Assembly: GCA_947496535.1 (NCBI GenBank)
Contig: CANMDE010000002.1
Span: 310,001 to 374,000, forward strand
DNA: 64,000 nt
Direction: 5' to 3'
Source: an uncultured Paracoccaceae bacterium
Lineage (GTDB): Bacteria; Pseudomonadota; Alphaproteobacteria; Rhodobacterales; Rhodobacteraceae
The notes under the pieces were generated by a model that did no database searches, was not told the DNA's origin, and saw only the letters and a program-made list of their open reading frames with translations. Positions 41,401 through 51,051 of the stretch are shown in pieces; within the stretch, counting starts at the first letter, position 1; the number at the start of each line of letters is the position of its first letter. The translations under genes and the position numbers were made by a program.

Positions 41401-43144
41401 CTTGGCGGGCCATGTGAATGGGGTCTTCGCCTTCTTCATGCAAGACAGCATCCAGGCCACGCTCAATCTTGGCCCTGATCCGGGTTGCATCTTCAGGCTT
41501 AGGATCAAAGGAAAGGGCGCGGTGCCACTGGAAGTGGGCTTCTGTCTGACGGCCAACGGCCCAATACACATCGCCTAAATGATCATTGATCACCGGGTCG
41601 ACAGGTTCAAGCGATGCAGCGCGCTCCATATGCCCAACAGCCTCATCATAGCGATCAAGCTGGAACAGCACCCAGCCAAGGCTGTCAATAATCGCACCAT
41701 TGTCCGGCACGGAAGCCGCTGCCTTTTCGATCATGCCAAGCGCTTCATCCAGTTTCTCGCCGCGCTCAACAAGGGAATAGCCCAGATAGTTCAGAATCTG
41801 GGGTTGGTCTGGATTCAACGACAGTGCAGCACGGAAATCTGCCTCGGCGCCGGGCCATTCATTCAACTGATGACGGGTGATGCCGCGGGTGTAATGCACG
41901 AACCAGCGCTTGGGGCTTTCGTCAGCATAAAGATCCAGCGCACGGGAATAGGATCTCTCAGCCTCTGGATATTTTTCCATTTGCCGCAGCGTATCGCCCT
42001 TGGAGGCGTACACGTCGGGCAGGTCCGGGTAGTTGCGGGCCAAGGCATCCAGTACCTCAACTGCCGCATCGCGCCGACCGGCGGTGCTCAGTACATCCGC
42101 GCGCCCCATCTCGGCCGCATGGTAGGCCGGATCATCGCGGTCAACCATCGCGTAAGTATCGTTGGCCAGATCATATTGGCCCAATTCTTCGAGTAGCCCG
42201 GCAGTGGAGAGTATCGAGTCGGTATTCTCAGGGAACAGGTAATTCGTTGCGCGGGCGTAAAGCAGGGTAAAGGCGTCAGGGGCATCCCCCCTCAAAGCGC
42301 CAGCTATCGAATGGTAAATCTCGGCGATCCCTTGGGCGGGTGTGGTGATGGCGGTATAAGGAACGGCCACATCGGCCTCTAGATCAGCACGCAGCGTGGC
42401 TAAACTGGGGTCGAGCTGGCGACCAAACAGTTCATCCAAAAGCTTCAAAGCACCCTCGTTTTGCCCTAGTTGGCTCAGAATTTGCGCTCGGGCGATGCCA
42501 CTGCGGCGGCTATATTTCATGACCTCAGGGCCGGCTGTCGCGAACACGGCTTCCGCCGCTTCAAAGTCCCCAACCGATGCCAGAGCATAGGCCTTGTGGG
42601 TCAATCCATAGACGGCCAACCCTTCTGCCTCTACGACCTGATCAAAACTCGCCAGCGCCTTGTCTATGTCACCTTGTCCCAGATGAGCCCAACCCTGTGA
42701 CAACCCGTCGGCCAATGGGCCAACGCTCTGACCCGCCTCAAGGGCGGTGAAAACGTAATCCCAGTCTTCGTTTTTGGCGGCATGGGCATTTAAGACAAGA
42801 TTGGCAACTTGGCTTTCCAGCCCATTGTCAACAATCGCGCGCGCGACAGGATAGGCGCGATCAACCTGACCCAATGCAAGAAAAGACGTCACCGCGTTAT
42901 CCAGCAAAAACAGATTGCTCGGATCAGCTATCAAACCTTTGGTAAAAAAGCGGGCCCCACTTGCGAAATCATTCATGGTGCCTGCTTGTCGGGCGGCCAG
43001 ATAAGCGCCCGCATCGGGTTCAGCAGCAGCGAAATTTCCTGGAAGGGCGACGCCAGCCACCAACGCGGCGATAAGTTTTTGTCTGCGCAAAGTCAAAAAA
43101 CCTCGTTTTGTCTCTCTTGAGCCTATTGAATACATGGCTTGCAT
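41390..43144 (-). CDS. Tetratricopeptide-repeat protein
   Basis: Multiple TPR motifs, e.g. ADFRAALSLNPDQPQILNYLGYSLVERGEKLDEALGMIEKA; putative signal peptide. Confidence 0.85.
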   Translation of the reverse strand: MQAMYSIGSRETKRGFLTLRRQKLIAALVAGVALPGNFAAAEPDAGAYLAARQAGTMNDFASGARFFTKGLIADPSNLFLLDNAVTSFLALGQVDRAYPVARAIVDNGLESQVANLVLNAHAAKNEDWDYVFTALEAGQSVGPLADGLSQGWAHLGQGDIDKALASFDQVVEAEGLAVYGLTHKAYALASVGDFEAAEAVFATAGPEVMKYSRRSGIARAQILSQLGQNEGALKLLDELFGRQLDPSLATLRADLEADVAVPYTAITTPAQGIAEIYHSIAGALRGDAPDAFTLLYARATNYLFPENTDSILSTAGLLEELGQYDLANDTYAMVDRDDPAYHAAEMGRADVLSTAGRRDAAVEVLDALARNYPDLPDVYASKGDTLRQMEKYPEAERSYSRALDLYADESPKRWFVHYTRGITRHQLNEWPGAEADFRAALSLNPDQPQILNYLGYSLVERGEKLDEALGMIEKAAASVPDNGAIIDSLGWVLFQLDRYDEAVGHMERAASLEPVDPVINDHLGDVYWAVGRQTEAHFQWHRALSFDPKPEDATRIRAKIERGLDAVLHEEGEDPIHMARQGDN

Positions 43145-43453
43145 GCAATTGCGGCCTAGTCGAGGCGGCGAGACGTCGCAAACCGCACCGGGACATTTTG
43201 CTTAGTCGGCGAGCTGCTCCCTATAAACGTCTGGCTCGGCGAAAAAACGCAGCAATTCGCTCTCCTTTCAAACAATCAGATTCACTCACCCAAACCGCCC
43301 AGCATCGTCAATCGGCAACATCTTTACCTGCATTTTCACGCGATCTGGCGCAAAACCGCCGTATTCCATGGCGTTTGACTTGATGGCTGGGCCTTTTCAT
43401 GGCCGAGCCGCTAACGCTTTGCCGGTCTGCTGCTTACAAAAAGGAATACGACG

Positions 43454-44326
43454 ATGGAGATTAGATCGATTGCCCTGTCAAAACCATTGGCGGGTCTTGT
43501 GGTTTTGGCCGGTCTTGCTGCATGCGACGACGGTTCGGGTGCAACATCTACTGATCCTGCGTCGCCTCAGGTGGGTCGGGCCATCTCGGTTTGGAACCAA
43601 GCCTATCAGGAAAATACCGAGGTGGATTCATTTGATGACATTCTGACGAACGCGTCCAACGCCTATGTGCTGCTTGACCCGGATTCAGACGAACTCGCCG
43701 AGGATGGCAGCCTGATCTCTTCGATTCAGGCCAATGGCAATGAGGTTGGTGCCTATATCAGTGTCGGCACGGGCGAGACATGGCGCGACGATTTTGCCGC
43801 CTTGCAGCCCTACTTGGTGACCAAACAATGGGGTGATTGGGAAGGAGAATACTTTGTCTCGACCCCCAATGACGCCGTGTTGGATGTGATGAAGGCCCGC
43901 GTGGGTCGGATCGCTTCGATGGGTTTTGACTGGGTTGAGTTCGACAACATGGACTGGGCGCAGGATGACGAATACCGCGCCGAATATCAGTTCGAGGCCA
44001 CCACCGAGGACGCCGAAGCCTATTATGGGGCGCTGTGCGACTACACGCATGGCCTTGGCATGAAGTGTATGGCCAAAAGCACCGTTGACGGGGCCGAGAT
44101 GTTTGACGGCGCCACATATGAATCCTATCCCGATGACCAGAACTGGTGGGACCAAGATGGCGCGGCGAGCTTCCTTTCAGCAGGTAAGCCTGTAGTGGTC
44201 GTGCATTATGATGAGGGAGACTGTGCGGGCGTCTATGCCGAGTATCAGGGCATCTACGGCGCGGATGTTTCGTTTATCTGCGAGGACCCGGCTGAGAACG
44301 GCTACGTCCACTTCAATACCCAGTGA
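43454..44326 (+). CDS. Lipoprotein with GH114-type (endo-alpha-1,4-polygalactosaminidase-like) domain
   Basis: Lipobox LAAC; GAYISVGTGETWRDDF...VGRIASMGFDWVEFDNMD...LGMKCMAKST pattern. Confidence 0.7.
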   Translation: MEIRSIALSKPLAGLVVLAGLAACDDGSGATSTDPASPQVGRAISVWNQAYQENTEVDSFDDILTNASNAYVLLDPDSDELAEDGSLISSIQANGNEVGAYISVGTGETWRDDFAALQPYLVTKQWGDWEGEYFVSTPNDAVLDVMKARVGRIASMGFDWVEFDNMDWAQDDEYRAEYQFEATTEDAEAYYGALCDYTHGLGMKCMAKSTVDGAEMFDGATYESYPDDQNWWDQDGAASFLSAGKPVVVVHYDEGDCAGVYAEYQGIYGADVSFICEDPAENGYVHFNTQ

Positions 44327-44390
44327 GGTCGTTGGTCGGACTGACCGTAAGCCCTGAATTTGCGCCAGACCCCGACGAGCTATTCTTATG

Positions 44391-44418
44391 CAGTTACGCT
44401 GCCACAGCAGCGTAACTG
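44391..44418. terminator. Stem-loop between convergent GH114-like and RTX genes
   Basis: CAGTTACGCTGC-CACA-GCAGCGTAACTG, perfect 12-bp stem. Confidence 0.75.
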
Positions 44419-44470
44419 ACTCAATTCAAGCCCAACGGGCGGATTTCGACCCGCCGGTGCGATGATCGCC

Positions 44471-45964
44471 TTAGAAGCTTAAGTCCTCGTAGAGCGCAAC
44501 TTCTGCAAAGGTGCTGTCCAAACCGCTTGAGGCGTCCAGTGTTGCTGCTGAATCACCAGCATCATTGGTAACGAAGTCACTGCTGCTGAGCTCTGACGCA
44601 TCTTCGTCCAGTAAAATGGCAATCTGCGTATCATCAACGAACACAAGCGTATCTGCGCCGTCTTGCGTCCACGTGACATCGTCACTGCCATAGGCCGTCA
44701 CGTCGATCACATCGCCATTTGGATTGCTGAAGTCTGCGATTGTGTCAATGTCCGTGAAACCTTCGAGCACATAAGTGTCAGCACCGGGCCCACCTTTTAA
44801 CCAGTCGGCACCATCGTCTCCGATAATGGTGTCGTCACCATCATTACCCCAGAGTATATCGTTGCCGCCGCCGCCAGAGATCGTATCATTCCCTTCCTGG
44901 CCCTTGAGCTCATCTATGGCATCTGTGCCAACCAGATTGTCATCGCCAGAAGTACCTTCGGTACTTTCCGTTGGCTCTGGCTCTGGCTCGCCGACATCGT
45001 CCAGAGTAATCAATTCATCACCATCAAACTCAGCCCGGTTATCCCACGCCGAACCACCTTCACCATCATGACCCATATCGAAGTCAAGATAAGCGACTGT
45101 GGATTGGCCTTCACCATCGTGCCAGTGGTCTTCTTCTGACCGTGTCCCGTTGTAGACACCCGCTTTGAAATAGAATGTGTCAGAGTCCCACACATCGATG
45201 ATTTCTGTTGGGTCCGCCCCCGACAGTTCACCCGGTTGGGCCGTATATTCGACACCTTCAGAGTAAATGGTGACATTCAATTCATCATTGCTGACGTCAA
45301 TCTCGTATGAAAAAGATTGCCCGAGATCAAATTGAGCCAAATTACCATCCACATCGGCGAAATAGAAATGATCTTCGAATATCTCAGGGTAGATATCGTT
45401 TTCACCGTAGTCGACATTGTTATTATTGTAATAGACGTAGCCGTCAGCGTCATAATACAATCGCACCAGTTCGTCACCTGAACCACCGTCAAAATCATTC
45501 GCATGAATTTGCGCAAACATCATCCGTGCTTGGTCTTGTGCTTCAAAACCCGGATACTCACCCCACCCGACGCCAGTTTCATATTCCGTCGGCATTTCCA
45601 GGACAGCAAGCGTACCGGACATTGTTCCACCCTCTTCGATGTTCCAATCAGCAAGGTAGTCAGACGAGTTCACCGCCTCGGGGTCTTGGGAGTCAGTTAA
45701 GGGATTTTCGTAATCCATCTCCCGCAATTCCATACGCGTATAACCTGAACCAGTCGTCGTACTGCCGATCACCGGCGACGTCATAATCATAGCCTCTAGA
45801 TTGTGGTCATAGAAAAAGAGATCTTCGAACTCGTAACCTTCCAAATTGATGATCTCATCGGCGGCACCGTCTTGTGGCTCATTACCTGTGTCGTCGTGGT
45901 CTTCATCGTATGGCAGCGTCAGCTTCATATTTTCAATGGCGAAGTCGTTATATGTCCAAGTCAT
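44471..45964 (-). CDS. Secreted RTX protein with PL7-type alginate lyase domain
   Basis: PL7-like motifs in order: YTRMELREM, AQIHAND, FYFKAGVYNG; then RTX nonapeptides GGGGNDILWGNDGDDTIIGDDGADWLKGGPGADTYVLEGF; acidic C-terminus. Confidence 0.78.
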   Translation of the reverse strand: MTWTYNDFAIENMKLTLPYDEDHDDTGNEPQDGAADEIINLEGYEFEDLFFYDHNLEAMIMTSPVIGSTTTGSGYTRMELREMDYENPLTDSQDPEAVNSSDYLADWNIEEGGTMSGTLAVLEMPTEYETGVGWGEYPGFEAQDQARMMFAQIHANDFDGGSGDELVRLYYDADGYVYYNNNNVDYGENDIYPEIFEDHFYFADVDGNLAQFDLGQSFSYEIDVSNDELNVTIYSEGVEYTAQPGELSGADPTEIIDVWDSDTFYFKAGVYNGTRSEEDHWHDGEGQSTVAYLDFDMGHDGEGGSAWDNRAEFDGDELITLDDVGEPEPEPTESTEGTSGDDNLVGTDAIDELKGQEGNDTISGGGGNDILWGNDGDDTIIGDDGADWLKGGPGADTYVLEGFTDIDTIADFSNPNGDVIDVTAYGSDDVTWTQDGADTLVFVDDTQIAILLDEDASELSSSDFVTNDAGDSAATLDASSGLDSTFAEVALYEDLSF

Positions 45965-45982
45965 CGTCTTCCTCCCTTTCGC

Positions 45983-45998
45983 ATGCCAAAAGTGGCAT
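45983..45998. promoter_or_regulatory. Palindrome just upstream of the PL7-RTX start
   Basis: ATGCCA-AAAG-TGGCAT. Confidence 0.35.
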
Positions 45999-46339
45999 AC
46001 TAGTATTTTTATATATCAGTTTTAGGGTTCGGCCAAGCTGCGTACGAAGTCGCGCGATCTCTTCCACACCTGGAACCAAAAATTGCAAATTCAATCAGTG
46101 ATTGAATAAAAGTGAATAAATTTATCCAAATAAACTCTGCTACTTAACAAGCGCTGGGGTGAATGATTTTTCCGGAAAATATATCGGCGATAAAGCGCTC
46201 AGATGACGGCTTTGGGGATAATTCAATCAACACTAGGCACTTAAATCTCTTTCGAAACTTGAGCATTTCAACCAAACTATCGAATCACAGCCTTTAATGT
46301 CTTCAATTAGAATATTACCTTCAGGTAATTTGGTTGGCA

Positions 46340-47245
46340 CTAATGCGGGAGTCGGCAGGGAAGTGGAACGATAGTACGAAACGCGGTAACGCAAAAAAGC
46401 GTGACGGCATGCTTCGTAACGAAGCCTACATTGAGATAATTGTGTATGGTAGAAACCGCTTCCGTCGCGATCCAGATACAGGGAACCGTATTTCCCGCCC
46501 CGCGGGCGCGACGATATCATTTATTGAGAAGGGCCAACACTCCAGATTATTGAGGACGATGTATGGAACGTGGTTCAATATCGGTTGGCCACAACTTACG
46601 AAAAGTACTCCAGAAAGAATTTGCTACTTAGCAAATTAGACAGGGCTTCGTACCTATTGTCGGGCCATTTAACTTGCGAATCCTGCAGGGGCGGTTACAC
46701 GATCATTGCGAAATGATCGGTATGGTTGCTTCAATCGCAAGTCGAAAGTGTTGTCAGTTTGTGATAACCGGAAGACAATTGCTCGTGACAAGATCGAGGT
46801 GCGTATTCTGTCTCAACTCCGCCAGGGCCTTCTGACCGCCGGTCTGGCGCCAAGGTTCGCTGAAGAGGTCGCCAACTTGATTGAGGCGCAAGCAAAACCC
46901 GAAGCACCAAACCTGAGCAGGCTTGAGGCTGAACTATCCAAAATAGAAAAAACAATTAATCAACTTCTTGATCGACTTGAGACCAACAAGGACAGCGAAG
47001 CGCTTAGCCGACCGCTAAATATTGGGGGAGGCAGAGCGGGACGCGCTTCGCAAGAACCGATGTGAACTGAAAGACACTTCCTCACAGTAGTTCTGGCTAC
47101 CGAATGCTGTTGAGTCGGAAGAAGAATACGTAGGATAGGTAAGGCGACTGGAAGCTTTGCTGGCTGACATCGACCAGATGGTCCAAGCAAACCGGCTCGT
47201 GGGTAAATTGGTTGGGTCAGTCTTTATCAGACCCGACGAGGACTC
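46340..47245 (+). pseudogene. Decayed serine site-specific recombinase (recombinase domain, zinc ribbon, coiled coil)
   Basis: AGKWNDSTKRGNAKKRDGMLRNEAYIEIIVYGRNRFRRDPDTGNRISRPA (frame 2), QIIEDDVWNVVQYRLATTYEKYSRKNLLLSKLDRASYLLSGHLTCESCRGGYTIIAK (frame 1), DRYGCFNRKSK..CDNRKTIARDKIEVRILSQLRQGLL (frame 2), EAERDALRKNRCELKDTSSQ (frame 3); no resolvase catalytic domain seen. Confidence 0.8.
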
Positions 47246-47367
47246 TCGTGACGGTTTGGGGGTGACAATTCACAGCTCGGCAGGCGGGCTAATCGGTCAT
47301 GAAAGCCTTACTATCAGTGCAAAAAACCTCCCGAGGGAGGCTTTGCAGGAAATCAGTAAGATTACGT

Positions 47368-47444
<77 letters not shown>

Positions 47445-47711
47445 CCAAGTTCGGCTCGTTTACGGGGAGTCGCGGGGGACTGCAAGCCCTCCCCCGTGGA
47501 AAACTTCAAGAAACCGTCACAAATGGGCGCGGCCCAATGGTAACACAACTTCCAGGCTGCCGGTCCAGTCGGGATCGACGCGCTTGCTATAGCCTCGCAG
47601 CCGAACCAACAGTACAAAAATCTGATCACGAAACTTCAGGTCGCAATATTATGCACCTGTAGTAAACTGATATATGGCCCCATTCATATGCCATCCAAGA
47701 AAGGTCCGATC

Positions 47712-48950
47712 ATGAACGCGCCGACCCAAATCGCAGCACATGCAAACACGCCGAAACAGGCGCGTAGCAAACCCGCAGCACTGGTCTGGGACGACCCTTT
47801 CCTGTTGGAAAACCAGCTTACCGAAGAAGAGCGGATGACCCGTGATGCGGCCCGCGCCTATTGTCAGGAAAACCTCGCCAGCCGGGTTCTCATGGCCAAC
47901 CGGCACGAGGTGTTTGACCGCGAAATCATGACAGAGATGGGCGCGCTTGGCTTTCTGGGCGCGACCGTCCCGGAAGAATACGGCGGGGCCGGGGCGAACT
48001 ATGTCTCCTACGGCCTGATCGCCCGAGAGGTTGAGCGGATCGACAGCGGCTATCGGTCTGCCATGTCGGTACAAAGCTCTCTCGTGATGCATCCAATCTT
48101 CGCCTATGGCACCGAAGAGCAGCGCAAAAAATATCTCCCCAAACTGGCCACCGGCGAAATGGTGGGCTGCTTTGGACTGACGGAACCGGACCACGGCTCT
48201 GACCCTGCGGGGATGGTTACACGTGCCAAGCAGGTGGATGGCGGTTATCGCCTGTCGGGCGCGAAAAACTGGATCACCAACTCACCCATCGCGGATGTGT
48301 TCATCATCTGGGCTAAGTCCGACGCACATGACGGCAAGATCAAGGGCTTCATTCTCGACAAGGGGATGGAGGGGCTGAGCGCGCCCAAGATCGAGGGCAA
48401 ATTCTCGCTCCGCGCATCGATCACGGGCATGATCCAAATGGATGAGGTCTTTGTCCCCGAAGAAAACCTGCTGCCTCATGTCAGCGGGCTTGCCGGACCA
48501 TTCGGCTGCCTCAACCGGGCACGTTACGGTATTTCCTGGGGCGTCATGGGCGCGGCAGAGGCGTGTTTCCATGCGGCAAGGCGTTACGCCATGGACCGCA
48601 AGCAATTCGGCAAGCCGCTGGCGCAGACCCAACTCATCCAGAAAAAGCTGGCCGATATGCAGACCGACATCGCACTGGGGCTGCAAGGCTCCCTGCAACT
48701 GGGTCGGATGTTTGACGACCACACAGCCTCAGCCGAACTGATTTCGCTGATGAAACGGAACAACTGCGGCAAAGCTATCGCAATCGCACGCGAAGCGCGG
48801 GACATTCATGGCGGAAACGGGATCAGCGACGAATATGGTGTGATCCGGCATGTCATGAACCTTGAAGCGGTTAATACCTATGAGGGAACACACGACGTTC
48901 ACGCACTGATCCTCGGGCGCGGCATTACCGGGCTGCAGGCGTTTCAGTAG
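47712..48950 (+). CDS. gcdH: Glutaryl-CoA dehydrogenase (acyl-CoA dehydrogenase family)
   Basis: [97 protein letters not shown]. Confidence 0.88.
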   Translation: MNAPTQIAAHANTPKQARSKPAALVWDDPFLLENQLTEEERMTRDAARAYCQENLASRVLMANRHEVFDREIMTEMGALGFLGATVPEEYGGAGANYVSYGLIAREVERIDSGYRSAMSVQSSLVMHPIFAYGTEEQRKKYLPKLATGEMVGCFGLTEPDHGSDPAGMVTRAKQVDGGYRLSGAKNWITNSPIADVFIIWAKSDAHDGKIKGFILDKGMEGLSAPKIEGKFSLRASITGMIQMDEVFVPEENLLPHVSGLAGPFGCLNRARYGISWGVMGAAEACFHAARRYAMDRKQFGKPLAQTQLIQKKLADMQTDIALGLQGSLQLGRMFDDHTASAELISLMKRNNCGKAIAIAREARDIHGGNGISDEYGVIRHVMNLEAVNTYEGTHDVHALILGRGITGLQAFQ

Positions 48951-49065
48951 CTGGCGGACCAACCTCAAGTATTCGCGCCTCTGACATACGCAAGCCGTTG
49001 GGCAATACAGTCAAGCAAACATGACCGGCCGAACATGCATCGAACTTGGAGTAACGACCCTCACC

Positions 49066-49524
49066 TCAAATCCCCAACGGTGTGTCCCGCTTCGGCTGCG
49101 CCATCACGATCTGGCTGTGAACCCGCGCGACGGCCTGATGGGGAAGCAAATCCTCGTGGATCAATCGGTTGAGCGCGGCAAGATCAGTGCAGTACACCCG
49201 CAGCAGATAGTCGGCATTGCCAGTCAAAGTCCAAACACTGCTGATCTGTCGGTTTTGCTCTAAATCGCGCACGAATTCCCGCGCTGCGTCCGGGTCATGA
49301 ACAGCCATCTCAACCTGAATAAACGCCTGCACCGCAAGCCCCACCTTTTCAGGCCGCACCCGCGCGGCATAGCCATCGATGTAGCCCTCACGCTCCAATC
49401 GCTGACGGCGGCGGCTGATTTGGCTGGGCGACAAGTGAAGCTGCTCGCCCAGCTTGTCCGCTGTCATCTGCGCATCGTCCTGCAAACAGGCCAGCAAGCG
49501 CTTATCGGTCAGATCAAGTGTCAT
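49066..49524 (-). CDS. Lrp/AsnC-family transcriptional regulator
   Basis: LDLTDKRLLACLQDDAQMTADKLGEQLHLSPSQISRRRQRLEREGYIDGYAA. Confidence 0.93.
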   Translation of the reverse strand: MTLDLTDKRLLACLQDDAQMTADKLGEQLHLSPSQISRRRQRLEREGYIDGYAARVRPEKVGLAVQAFIQVEMAVHDPDAAREFVRDLEQNRQISSVWTLTGNADYLLRVYCTDLAALNRLIHEDLLPHQAVARVHSQIVMAQPKRDTPLGI

Positions 49525-49664
49525 GCAAAAATCATGCATCATTAAATCAGAATTCGCAAGACGCACGCAAGATAATCAAATTTTGACACCCAAGATGCGC
49601 ACCAAGGGTGCCACTTTCGCGCTATCCTTCAAACCAAATCCGCTCAAAACGAAAGGTTTTCACC

Positions 49665-50759
49665 ATGGGCCCTTTCCCGCACGACGCCGCCCCGTCCGAA
49701 ATCACAGCCGACAACCCGGCTGGCACTGATGGTTTCGAGTTTGTCGAATTTGCTCATGAAGACCCGCAAACATTGCGCGATCAGTTCATCATGATGGGCT
49801 ACACCCACGTTGCAAACCACAAAAGCCGGGCGGTTGAGCTTTGGAAGCAAGGTGACATCTCATACCTTCTGAACGCCGAACCGGGCACACATGCCGCCCG
49901 GTTTGTGGCAGAACACGGCCCCTGTGCGGCTTCGATGTGTTGGCGGGTGAAGGATGCGCAGCACGCCTTTGACCATGCCGTCGGCAAAGGGGCCAAACCT
50001 TATGACGGCCCGGGCAAGGTCATGGACGTCCCCGCCATCATCGGCATCGGGGGCAGCCTGATCTATTTCATCGATGATTACCGCACGCAAAGCCCCTACA
50101 ATACGGAGTTTGAATGGATCGCCAAAGCCAATCCAACAGGCGTCGGCTTCTATTATCTCGACCATCTGACCCATAATGTTTTCAAGGGAAACATGGACGT
50201 CTGGTTCAAATTCTACGGCGACCTTTTCAACTTCCACCAAATCCGGTTTTTCGACATTCAAGGCAAGCATTCGGGCCTTTTCAGCCGTGCGCTGACATCA
50301 CCCTGCGGCCGCATCCGCATCCCCATCAACGAAGACCGCGGCGAGACGGGGCAGATTGTCGAATATCTCAAACGCTACAAGGGTGAAGGGATTCAACATA
50401 TTGCGGTGGGTGCACATGATATCTATCCCGCCGTCGATGCCATCCACGCCAATGGCCTGCGCTTCATGCCCAAGCCGCCCGAAAGCTACTACGCCATGTC
50501 CAAGGATCGCGTTGCGGGCCACGAAGAGCCGCTCGAACAGATGGCAAAACACGGCATCCTGATCGACGGCGAAGGAGTCATGGATGGGGGCGAGACGCGC
50601 ATCCTGCTGCAGATTTTCTCCAAAACCATGATCGGCCCGATCTTCTTTGAGTTCATCCAACGCAAAGGCGATGACGGCTTTGGCGAGGGCAACTTCAAAG
50701 CCCTGTTTGAAGCCATCGAACAGGACCAGATAGACAGGGGCGTGTTGGAGGCCAGTTGA
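49665..50759 (+). CDS. hppD: 4-hydroxyphenylpyruvate dioxygenase
   Basis: FYYLDHLTHNVFKGNMDVWFKFYGDLFNFHQIRFFDIQGKHSGLFSRALTSPCGRIRIPINE...GEGIQHIA. Confidence 0.93.
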   Translation: MGPFPHDAAPSEITADNPAGTDGFEFVEFAHEDPQTLRDQFIMMGYTHVANHKSRAVELWKQGDISYLLNAEPGTHAARFVAEHGPCAASMCWRVKDAQHAFDHAVGKGAKPYDGPGKVMDVPAIIGIGGSLIYFIDDYRTQSPYNTEFEWIAKANPTGVGFYYLDHLTHNVFKGNMDVWFKFYGDLFNFHQIRFFDIQGKHSGLFSRALTSPCGRIRIPINEDRGETGQIVEYLKRYKGEGIQHIAVGAHDIYPAVDAIHANGLRFMPKPPESYYAMSKDRVAGHEEPLEQMAKHGILIDGEGVMDGGETRILLQIFSKTMIGPIFFEFIQRKGDDGFGEGNFKALFEAIEQDQIDRGVLEAS

Positions 50760-50803
50760 AGCCACTGGCCGTACCGCCCCATCTCGTTTCATGGGCCTAC
50801 AAC

Positions 50804-50824
50804 GTCCCGGACTTGATCCGGGAC
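50804..50824. terminator. Stem-loop downstream of hppD (REP-like)
   Basis: GTCCCGGA-CTTGA-TCCGGGAC. Confidence 0.6.
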
Positions 50825-50889
50825 CTCACCCACTCCTTACCACCAACATTTTAACCCTTCATTCATCAACACCACCGAGCGTTGCGTTA

Positions 50890-50943
50890 ACGTGCCAAAA
50901 TCGGCACCACCGCGCGGTGGTGCCCGACGTTTTGCCGACGCAT
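50890..50943. other. Long imperfect inverted repeat with perfect 22-bp palindromic core
   Basis: Core GGCACCACCGC|GCGGTGGTGCC at 50903-50924, flanked by partly complementary CGTGCCAAAATC / GACGTTTTGCCGACG. Confidence 0.6.
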
Positions 50944-51051
50944 AGCCGACCGGTTTCAGGCACCCATTTAACCAATAAAAATTGGGATTAACCTACGATT
51001 CGCAGGAAATCAGACACAAGGGCCGACGCAACACCCACCGCACAGTAGGGT

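Noticed and set aside
46334-46639. 101-aa ORF as an independent gene
   Set aside because: Better explained as one frame of the decayed serine recombinase.
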